Shown here: positions 56,601 to 64,000 of the stretch, piece by piece | How positions within the stretch are numbered: position 1 is the stretch's first letter | Layout of the letters: every line of letters starts with the position of its first letter | The notes under the pieces: model-generated | Told to the model about the DNA's origin: nothing | The model's input: only the letters and a program-made list of their open reading frames with translations | Databases searched by the model: none | Origin: Mytilus californianus | Taxonomy: Eukaryota; Mollusca; Bivalvia; Mytilida; Mytilidae | Reading direction: 5' to 3' | Assembly: GCF_021869535.1 (NCBI RefSeq) | Contig: NW_026262712.1 | Span: 48,838,884-48,902,883 of the forward strand | DNA: 64,000 nt | Position numbers and translations under genes: made by a program

Positions 56601-59600
56601 ACTTGACGATAGACTTTACAACTGGATCTTAAAAATGCATAACTTCAAAAAAACTTCATTTTTTGTGTGTGTTATCTAGGGTTATTAGTCTTCAATCTCT
56701 GAAAATTTTTAGTCTGGCTGCCCTTCCACGAAATATTTAATTAGAATTTTTTTAAATGTTTTTGAACTTTCGAAAATTTCACCTGACAACCGATCAGACA
56801 ATAGTTTTAAGTTGACTGAATGCAGAAAAGTACATTGAATGATGCTCAATAGCTAGTAGATACATTTGTCTTTTAAAATACAACTGGCATATTAGGATCG
56901 TAATGGTGCTATGTGGATAAATTTATTGGTATTCAAGAGCTAAATTGGCAGCGCGTCAACCCTACAATGTCTTCCATTTTTACGATTATGAAATTTAACT
57001 GTCGTAATGGGGAGATAATTTTTGACGAAGTAGAATCCTGACTGTACCGAAGGCCGGTGGTTCTATCAGAGCACTACGGCTTCCTCCAAACAAACAAAAT
57101 TGACCGCCACGAAATAGCACAATAGTGTTGGATGTAGCGTTAAAACATCAATGTATCAATCTAAAGCAAAATATACAAAGCCATTGTAAAGCTAAGATAC
57201 AGTGTAAAATAATTTAACTTTAAAAATACATTCCTGTTTGAATGGTTTTACACTAGTCATTTTTGGGGCCCTTTATAGCTTGCTGTTCCTTGCCAAGGCT
57301 CCGTGTTGAAGGCCGTACTTTGACCTATAATGGTTTACTTTTACAAATTGTGACTTGGATGGAGAGTTGTCTCATTGGCACTCATACCACATCTTCTTAT
57401 ATCTATTTACTAGTGATGCAGATAGATAGGAGTAAAAACACGTCCCTCCTTAACATAGCAAGAAGACAATACAAATAACAGTATTGAAAAGAAAAAATAG
57501 GTTGTTACTCGCTACCCCGGATACATTAAACCTCGAATAAGTCGAATAGTTTTGTTTGGATGCTTCGACTTAACTTTTCAAAGTTCTACTGTACATGTAT
57601 TTATTATAAAGATAAGGAGATGAGGTATTAATGCCAATGAGACAACTATCCACCAAAGTTCAAATAAAGTGGACGTAAGCAATCATATGTAACCGTACGA
57701 CAATGAGAAAACCCCATACCGTATAGTCGGCTATAAAAGGCCCCAACATGAAAAAATACGAAACAATTCAATTGATAAAGCTAACGGCCTAATTTATAAC
57801 AAAACAATTTACGAAAAATAAATAGGACAGACATGAACCAACGACAACCACTGAACTAAAGGCTCCTGACTAGGGATATGCACATACAGAATGTGACGGG
57901 TTTAAACATGTTTGTGAGCTCTCAACTCTCCCCTGACCTGGTACAGTGGTGTAACAGCACAACATAAGAACGAACTATAAAAATCAGTTGAAAAATGCTT
58001 AACTTATCAGATCGATACAAAGCAGAAAAACATAAAACAAAAACACACACCGGACGTGGCAGGGTGTTTATCCACCCCTCATTCCTAACAACAAATAAGA
58101 CACGTAGTACAGATCTGAGAGTACTCGCAGTGTTACTGACAGCTAGTTCAAACCCAATAAAAACTAATAAAAAAAAATCATGTATCTAAGACTAAACCTC
58201 TTTTAAACTGGAATCTGTACTAACAAGTTCTTCATATAAATTTAAGGTTATTTGTGTTGCGTGTTCCGATATGAAAAGAATATGGTAACTGGAATACTTA
58301 TATATGTATAAGGTCCTGCTGTCAGATCTGTCGTCAATTTTCCATGAAAAAAATGTTATCTATTGAAACTTAATTACAAATCATTTCTTCATATTCTCAT
58401 GAAGAAACTATGTTTATATATGATAGCAAGGACGATGTGCTTGTCTAAAAGGTCGTCCACCAAATAGTGGTGATTCTGACCCTAAATGTGACTCAAAAGG
58501 ATGCGAGAAGGACGACAATGGATTATGCGTGGACACCAATGATATAGGGATGTATGCCGTGTACAGCAAACCAGGTTTGTCAATTTAAAGATAGTAAAGC
58601 CAAACGACCTGAATTAACAAACGATAAATGTATATTAAGCATATCTTTATGTATACGATTTCGACTTGAATTTGACATTGTTGCGTTTGCATACACCTGT
58701 TTAAACATCTCCTGACTAGTGTTCAGTTGCCTTGGACTACTCTGCTATCTAGTTTATATATATGCTATTACTGATTTTAATTGGAAGTTGACTTTCCTCG
58801 TTTGTTTAAATCTAGATTTACAATCACGTCCTTTGGTTCTGGTGGATGGCTGTCCCATCCACCAGAACCAAAGGACGTGATTGTAAATCTAGATTAAACA
58901 AACACGTCCTTTGATTCTGGTGGATGGCTGTCCCATTGACAATCGTACCACATATCCATATTTCATATAGAACCCAGTATATGGTGTTAACTGACTTGGT
59001 GTGGTATGCTTAACTGTCTAATATCCTTTTTATGTACCATTGTAATGATATCTATATACTGGAAGGAAATAGCCCGGCTTATCCTGCATTTTGAATGGTC
59101 ACCTTGACAGGGAATGCGAGTCTTAATCCATTGTGAACAAAACGAAGATAGAATGGTAAATAATGTTAAAATAAGGACACTCCTGTATAATATAATTGTT
59201 ATTCGGGATCATCACATGGGTTATGGGCTCATATTCCCTGTCTGTGCCCTATTTCCCATTCGCCTGACGGCTCAGGAGATATAAAACACTGGCAGGGAAT
59301 ATGAGCTCATATCCCCTGTGAAGATCCCGAATAACATACAGTGCGTGTTTTACGGCCGAACTACAGTCAAACTGACTTCTTCAAAATTTTCTAACATTTA
59401 AGACAGGAAAATTATTTAATATTTGGTAATTTTAGATAAATGTTGAAGCAAGTTTTAAAATAACTTTAAACATCAAGTGAAACTTGTAACGTGTAAAATC
59501 GTACTTGAGTACATTTGTAATTATGGTAATAAGTAATTATATTATACATTTGTTGTAATTATTATTATATTATTATATTATTATTATATACATATACATA

Positions 59601-61304
59601 TATACTGAAGTCAGGAATCTCATGTTCAGTAGTTGTCGTTTGTTGATGTGGTTTATAAGTGTTTCTCGTTTCTCGTTTTTTATATAGATTAGACCGTTGG
59701 TTTTCCCGTTTGAATGGTTTTACACTAGTAATTTTTTGGGGCCCTTTATAGCTTACTGTTTGGTGTGAGCCAGGGCTCCGTGTTGAAGACCGTACTGTGA
59801 CCTATAATGGTTTACTTTTATAAATTTTGACTTGGATGGAGGGTTGTCTCATTGGCACTCATACCACATCTTCTTATATCTATGAACAGTTTTAACTTGC
59901 AGTATTATTTTATTGATTTTTTACTGTTAGTTTTTTCTAGAAATGACATACGAGCTGGGAATTGTTTATCAGCGGTTAGAAATGATATTGGTGGAAAGGG
60001 GGTAAACTCTTACGAGGCAAACCCTTGTGATCAATATTTCCATCTAGTGTGTCAAACAGGTAGGTCTAAGTTTCTTTATCCATGCACTGCTTTTGATTTT
60101 TAAGGGTATGTGTTTTTCTTTCGCCAGTTTTACGCCAAAAGGTCCTCTTTCTACGGCTTCGTTTATCAGTGTGTACAACAAAAAGAAAGACTTGGGTACG
60201 TTTGGGTGGGGTGAAAGAGTATTGTTCACTAGCTAAAACTTAAGTTCATTTACTAAATGAGCTGCTTTAGTTGGTTGCATCGGCAAACATACTATGACTT
60301 TATCAAGAAAGTTTAGGACTGTGTGATATTCTTTCTTTTCAATCAGTTCGTTACGGTATATTGATTTTACATTTCTGAGCATATATGTTTTATATCATGT
60401 AAAAAAAACAGAATTTCTGAGCATATTTTTTTTTTTTTTTTAATTGTAAATCGAATTATTTATTTCAAACTATTAGTTCTAATGTAGAGTTTTTTTTTCT
60501 CATTTTCAGGTTTTCTTTGTTGCAAATTTGTATTTGTCATGCGCATTTTCGCATCTTTCCTTTCGTCCATTCAATGTCTGTTCTTCGTTGGCTTGTCTTA
60601 CTGTTTTATGTTACGGACAGCCTAGGTTGGGGTGATAAAATATTGTAAACATTTCAACTTAAAAACAAAATATTTAAAGTAACATTTTAATTTGAAATAA
60701 TTGTGCTCACTTCAGAGTCACTTTTTTTTCTTTAATTGCATGCAACAAGAATCAATAATTTCTAGAATTGAGATATCGAAGATAATATTGCCAGAAACTT
60801 ATATAATAAGAATACAATTCTGTAAGTTTACTTATCGAAAAAAAAAGATGGGGCAGGTTGAGTACGCCAATAATCTTTTATTTAATCCCATGCTTTACAT
60901 GGTAGTTATGGTTGAAAACCGTGAACAATGTTGGCCTGTGGACGTCTTTTTTAATTTATTGAAATTGGGTTGCTGTCTCGCTGATTTGTACCACGACATT
61001 GCATTTTATCTAAAAGAGAATAAATAATGGTAAAAATAATCAGCATTTGTAAACACTTGCTAGTATATAGCTACCTCCTGAGAAATGTTATATGAAAATT
61101 GTAGCAATCAATGTAATCTTCTTCGAAATATTTATACAGGAAAAATTTCAAATAATTTGCACAAATGGTCGGAATCTTTTCTTCATTGCCTTAATGGGAC
61201 ACTGGCACGATATTCAGTGGTTTCAAACCAGCCGATAGAGCTAAAGACAAATACATATTATTGGCTGGCTAATATAAGAAGACCAAGTTTTCACTTTTAC
61301 TCAG
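53127..61304 (+). CDS. Gene C (partial, 5' six exons; exon 3 frameshifted): CTLD[WSC]-CTLD receptor
   Basis: Six exons (53127-53187, 54715-54882, 55673-55784, 58427-58574, 59931-60059, 61140-61304) match gene B exons 1-6 in order and phase. Product so far: signal peptide; CTLD-1 first half (NNYTWTEAKNNC ... LWIDARVTYSPWIEYLG); WSC (EECLHICTDYDFLGLQ, GRCACL, CDSKGCEKDDNGLC, MYAVY); CTLD-1 second half (AGNCLSAV ... CDQYFHLVC); and the start of CTLD-2 (HKWSESFLHCLNG ... YYWLANI). Stalk, membrane and tail exons would lie past the right edge. The third exon lacks one base, so either the gene is damaged, the assembly has an error, or a downstream acceptor is used. The domain layout is certain; expression is not. 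Confidence 0.75.
53620..53822. repeat. TA microsatellites flanking an inverted copy of the 180-bp repeat
   Basis: TA tracts at about 53622-53656, 53671-53680 and 53806-53820 surround the reverse copy of the 2042-2225 repeat (53683-53806, including GTTTTGCATGCACACG on the opposite strand). Confidence 0.8.
54715..54882 (+). CDS. Gene C exon 2: first half of CTLD-1
   Basis: 168 nt, phase 1 in and out, the same as gene B. Reads GEVANAFLTRNNYTWTEAKN then NC, and ends LWIDARVTYSPWIEYLG. The WxxAxxxC CTLD signature and the shared 'PW(I/V)EYLG' ending establish paralogy. Confidence 0.88.
55673..55784 (+). pseudogene. Gene C exon 3: first half of WSC, one-base deletion
   Basis: Expected phase-1 start after the acceptor at 55671-55672. 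The sequence GGTGTTCAGAGTAACAGATG meets TAA after four codons in the proper phase. Restoring one T would give a GCF start followed by VTDEIV, aligned to gene B's GCFKM start. Downstream codons (HQYVTSGQQIEECLHICTDY) are otherwise intact. An acceptor 11 nt downstream (GTTCAGAG|TAACAG) would restore the frame but drop the first WSC cysteine. Confidence 0.75.
55785..58426 (+). other. Gene C intron 3, including three repeats
   Basis: Contains a SINE tail at about 57050-57165 (ACGGCTTCCTCCAAAC ... GTAGCGTTAAAACATC), a copy of the CACTCATACCAC repeat at 57235-57415, and a reverse copy of the GCCAATGAGACAACTATCCACC repeat at 57605-58190. No additional exon seen. Confidence 0.6.
58427..58574 (+). CDS. 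Gene C exon 4: second half of WSC
   Basis: Phase 0 in (acceptor TATATGATAG), phase 1 out (donor CCAG|GTTTGT, weak). Reads QGRCACLKGRPPNSGDSDPK, CDSKGCEKDDNGLC and MYAVYSKP. The CxC pair and the YAVY ending fit WSC. Confidence 0.85.
58802..58901. repeat. Near-perfect 48-bp inverted repeat (hairpin)
   Basis: TTGTTTAAATCTAGATTTAC continuing to TTCTGGTGGATGG, a 5-nt loop (CTGTC), then the exact reverse complement with one missing T. The adjoining 58902-58950 (AACACGTCCTTTGATTCTGG) directly repeats the left arm again. It looks like a template-switch event in a repeat of the TGGTGGATAGTTGTC type. Confidence 0.85.
59197..59336. mobile_element. Foldback element in gene C intron 4
   Basis: TGTTATTCGGGATCATCACA... 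and ...TGTGAAGATCCCGAATAACA are inverted repeats of about 44 bp (inner part GGGCTCATATTCCCTG / CAGGGAATATGAGCTC) around a ~50-bp centre. MITE-like. Confidence 0.75.
59620..59882 (+). repeat. Interspersed repeat copy (GGGGCCCTTTATAGC / CACTCATACCAC family)
   Basis: The longest copy of this family in the window, starting near GTCAGGAATCTCATGTTCAG and ending CACTCATACCACATCTTCTT. It ends about 50 bp before gene C exon 5, and the ORF at 59852-60103 that fuses the repeat to the exon is not a real protein start. Confidence 0.7.
59931..60059 (+). CDS. Gene C exon 5: second half of CTLD-1
   Basis: The acceptor is TTTACTGTTAG at 59930. The alternative AG at 59939-59940 would break the frame. Phase 1 in and out. 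Reads FSRNDIRAGNCLSAVRNDIG and ANPCDQYFHLVCQT, matching gene B's GNCLFV ... ECSTKFHHIC and supplying CTLD cysteines 2-4. Confidence 0.8.
61140..61304 (+). CDS. Gene C exon 6: first half of CTLD-2
   Basis: Acceptor TATTTATACAG, donor CTCAG|GTAAGT, phase 1 in and out. Reads KISNNLHKWSESFLHCLNGT and TNTYYWLANIRRPS. The W-x5-C signature places it as the CTLD start, paralogous to gene B exon 6. No exon 7 homologue occurs before the window ends. Confidence 0.82.
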
Positions 61305-61314
61305 GTAAGTTAAC

Positions 61315-61430
61315 ATGCTCCGTATTGAAGGCCGTACTTTGACCTATAATTGTTAACTTTTTATACATTGTGACTTGGATGGAGAGCTGTCTCATTGGCA
61401 CTCATACCTTATCTTCTTATTTATATTGTA
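61315..61430 (+). repeat. Truncated copy of the CACTCATACCAC repeat
   Basis: ATTGAAGGCCGTACTTTGAC through GGAGAGCTGTCTCATTGGCA to CTTATCTTCTTAT, immediately after gene C exon 6. Confidence 0.7.
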
Positions 61431-62460
61431 TGAGTTCTATTTTTCGCTGATAATGATGGTATGCATTTCGGTGGTTGTGTGTCATATTAGCTCTCCTGGC
61501 TGAAAAGGCTTTGTGAGCTATTGTCATCTCGTATTGTCCATCCGTAGGCGTGCAGACGCTTTTACATTCTCCATTTCTTCTCTGACACAATTTATCAAAC
61601 GTAAGAACGTAACGCATGTATATTAAACAGCGGGTGTTTTGTACTTGTGTAACATAAATTACCGATCGTGAAAAAAAACACAGCTGCATGAGGCATTTTA
61701 ATTTAATCTGAATGGAAATTTTATAAAAGATTCTGTCTCAGCATAAAAGGTGAAATATTTTGAAACTTTTAAGGTGATAGATCATTTGCATTTAATGTTA
61801 ATCGGATATCGAACAATTTGGGCTTTGCATATTGTTGAAGGCCGACGATTACATTTAGTTATTTTAAGCCACGTCCTTTGGTCTCTGATAGATAGTCTTC
61901 AAATTGACAACCATGCTACATCTCCACACATTTTAATGGCAGCATTGTTGCAAATAGTTCACATTGAAACTAAATAAAAGATTTTTTTCCCCTAATATGA
62001 GATGAAAACCATAGCCACCAGAAGTATATTTTGATTCTGATTGGCCTTTTAAAAACACCTATAAAATGTTAACATTGGTACATTCGTATATTCATTATTT
62101 GGTGCAAATCATGCTAGGTAGTTTGAAAACCAGTGGCGTGAATGGATTGTATGGCAAAAGGACGAATTTCGGCGCAAACGGATATCTTCCAAACAATCAC
62201 GGAATATCAGTTTTACTAAATTTCGTCATGGTTTATTGCCATGGTAGCTCGACAACAGTGAAAGCTGTTTTAAATCTGTACACCTTTTACCTTAGTTTTG
62301 TATCGAAATTTAAGATCATCTTAGGTAACTTTCAAATTGGAACTAAATTAGGGACCAACTATGTGCCTTATTATTCCGTCTCCTTTACATTTCGGTGTCA
62401 TTATTTTCACTAATTATCTATGATCTATACATGTATCATAAAGTCTCAGATATTATAGGT
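61431..62460. other. Gene C intron 6, no exon recognised
   Basis: Contains a further decayed repeat tail at about 61785-61935 (TTGAAGGCCGACGATTACAT ... TTGACAACCATGCTACATC). The 62066-62413 ORF has no recognised domain, signal or splice support. Confidence 0.4.
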
Positions 62461-62469
62461 GTTTGTCCC

Positions 62470-63250
62470 CCCACAAATTCTTATTGAAACTCCCCCCCCC
62501 CCCCCTCAATTTTTTTCACCTCCCCCTTTCCCCCATTCCAAAAAAAAATTCTTTCCCTCAAGATATGGTCAGAATCTCAATTCAAATTTCTAATGGAGTT
62601 TGCAACCATAATTACCCATTTAAATACATCATAAAAGTCTTAAAATATAAAATGACATACATAGTCATGGCTAAAATTAATATTAATTAATAGTAACTGC
62701 AAAAAATAAATTGACAGCTAATCACCTCAAGACAATCATCATTTCTTAATACATAATTTACAAGCATTGTAAGGCAGGTAATCAACCATACACAACATTT
62801 TTCTTTAAATGGGATTGGATTACCTCCCTTACACTGCTTTTAAATTGTCTTAATTGTCCTTTAACCAAAAAAATCCTTGTTTTCCCCCTTTTTGATCCTA
62901 ATTCTTAATGGTTTGAGCCATAACCTCCAAAAGTCAATCCTAACCATCCCTTTGTAGTATGGAAATTTGTGGTATAATTTCAGAGAGATTCATACACTTA
63001 CACTTAACTTATTGTCTGGAAACTACAAAAATGCTTATTTGGGCCCCTTTTTTGGCCCCTAATTTTTAAACTGTTGGTACCATAACCCCCAACAACAATC
63101 CCAACCTTCCTTTTGTGGTTATAAACCTTGTGTTAAAATTTCATAGATTTCTATTTACTTATACTAAAGTTATTATCTGGAAACCATCTGTCTTCGTACG
63201 ATGACAATGTGATACCAATATACGACCGCAAAAATTTGGCAGTTCTTGAA
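62470..63250 (+). repeat. Bivalve dispersed repeat with internal tandem units (GGCCCCTTTTTTGGCCCCTAAT)
   Basis: After a poly-C/CCCC-rich start, units near 62870-63000 and 63035-63185 share 'TTTGATCC/GGCCCCTAATT', 'CCATAAC(C)(T)CC', 'CAATCC(T/C)AACC', 'TTT(G/C)(A/T)T(A/G)GATTTCTAT...TTACTTATA' and 'TTATTGTCTGGAAAC/TTATTATCTGGAAACC'. It ends near GTGATACCAATATACGACCG. I recall it as a frequent bivalve repeat. Confidence 0.55.
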
Positions 63251-64000
63251 AAAAATATAACAACTTGCTACTTGATCACATGGTTGAAAAAAAATACACA
63301 GTTGGGATGATTTTGTCTTGTCCAGTAGCAGCTTAGCCTTGACCTGTTCAAGAAAACATCCAAACTCATACTAAATTTCCCAATTTTTAGAACTTGAAAA
63401 CATGAAAGTGCAATTAGAAGAATAGAACTAAATATTTAAATATAAGTTATCCAAAATTGAATCCATGCGAATTGTTTTAAATCCCCAAAAAACTCTTTTG
63501 TGTTCAAAATGAATCTAAAAAAAATGTAAGAGTTGTCTTCCTTACTGCACCTTTTTACTTAATTTACAGCTCTTTATTTAGGGCAACCAGAGTTACCTCC
63601 CATATAATTAATCAAAATTTTAGTGAAATTTAGACACTCCTTTTAGGCAGAATTCACAGAAAATTTCACACTGAAATAAACATTTCAGTGGCCATATTAT
63701 GAAGCTCTCAACTTCTTATTTATGTTTTAAAGAACCTGAAATTCATAACAAAAGGCAGACAGTTACAGAATATTGTACATTGTATACATGTATCAGACAT
63801 CTTCAATTTCATATGAACCTGAGTAAATACATACAAATAGAATTAAAGTGAAATGCGAGAAACAGCATATATAGTATTAATTATAAGAATGGTTAACAAG
63901 TGTGGACTCAGACCAGCATGGATAGTATCCGGCATTCTGAGAGTATTGCCATCCCCTACAAGTTGAAATTATTTGTTCCCCAAAACAAAATTTGAACTTG
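63251..64000. other. Right end of window, nothing recognised
   Basis: AT-rich; the remaining gene C exons are expected further right. Confidence 0.4.

Noticed and set aside
59852-60103. 83-aa ORF as an independent gene
   Set aside because: Its start is in a dispersed repeat, and only the part from 59931 is exon 5 of gene C.
1-64000. CRISPR array, bacterial operons, tRNA genes
   Set aside because: The sequence is eukaryotic. Repeats are transposons or microsatellites, and no tRNA cloverleaf was found beyond the tRNA-like head of the SINE at 39243.

Overview
The window looks like nuclear DNA of a bivalve mollusc, most likely a mussel of the Mytilus type. It is AT-rich and its exons are separated by long introns. 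It is also crowded with repeats I recognise from memory as typical of mussel genomes: the 'ACGAAACGCGCG' and 'CATTGGCACTCATACCAC' families, SINE tails ending in CAATCAATCAATC, and Penelope-like and LINE remnants. The taxon is an inference, since no rRNA or mitochondrial marker is present.

The host genes are three head-to-tail paralogues on the + strand of an unusual cell-surface receptor family. Gene A (5053-8844) has only its last three exons here. Gene B (21643-40315) is complete, with nine exons, 1614 coding nt and 537 aa. Gene C (53127-61304) has exons 1-6 and runs off the right edge. The full layout read from gene B is: signal peptide; first half of a C-type-lectin-like domain (CTLD); an eight-cysteine WSC domain; second half of the same CTLD; a complete second CTLD; a Ser/Thr-rich stalk; one transmembrane helix; and a cytoplasmic tail with spaced tyrosine motifs (YxxV/M/I, with one ITIM-like VVYAQV in gene A). 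The WSC domain sits inside a lectin domain as a two-exon cassette bounded by phase-1 introns, so skipping it would leave an in-frame plain CTLD. The calcium and sugar ligand motifs of classical lectins are not visible. The family resembles a self/non-self or pathogen-sensing receptor array, but that role is inferred.

The paralogues are diverging. Gene B lost the ITIM valine and, by a frameshift, its last tyrosine motif. Gene C carries a one-base deletion in its first WSC exon. In gene B, the 3' end of the transmembrane exon together with its splice donor has been amplified as a 42-bp minisatellite. A TIR-bounded element of about 1.8 kb has inserted into it, and this element contains a possible alternative last exon with a correct splice phase and no YxxV/M motif.

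Layout: 0-4.5 kb holds repeats and a Penelope-like element with a GIY-YIG endonuclease ORF, an inverted 3' copy and a hammerhead-like core. 5-8.9 kb is gene A. 9-21.6 kb is intergenic, with two decayed reverse transcriptase copies, a duplicated promoter-like module and short interspersed repeats. 21.6-40.4 kb is gene B. 40.4-53 kb is intergenic, with a degenerate tandem repeat, a LINE 3' end with a GAA microsatellite and a 4.2-kb TTAA-flanked element with 385-bp inverted repeats. 53.1-61.3 kb is gene C. 61.3-64 kb is repeats. No tRNA, rRNA or CRISPR array was seen.
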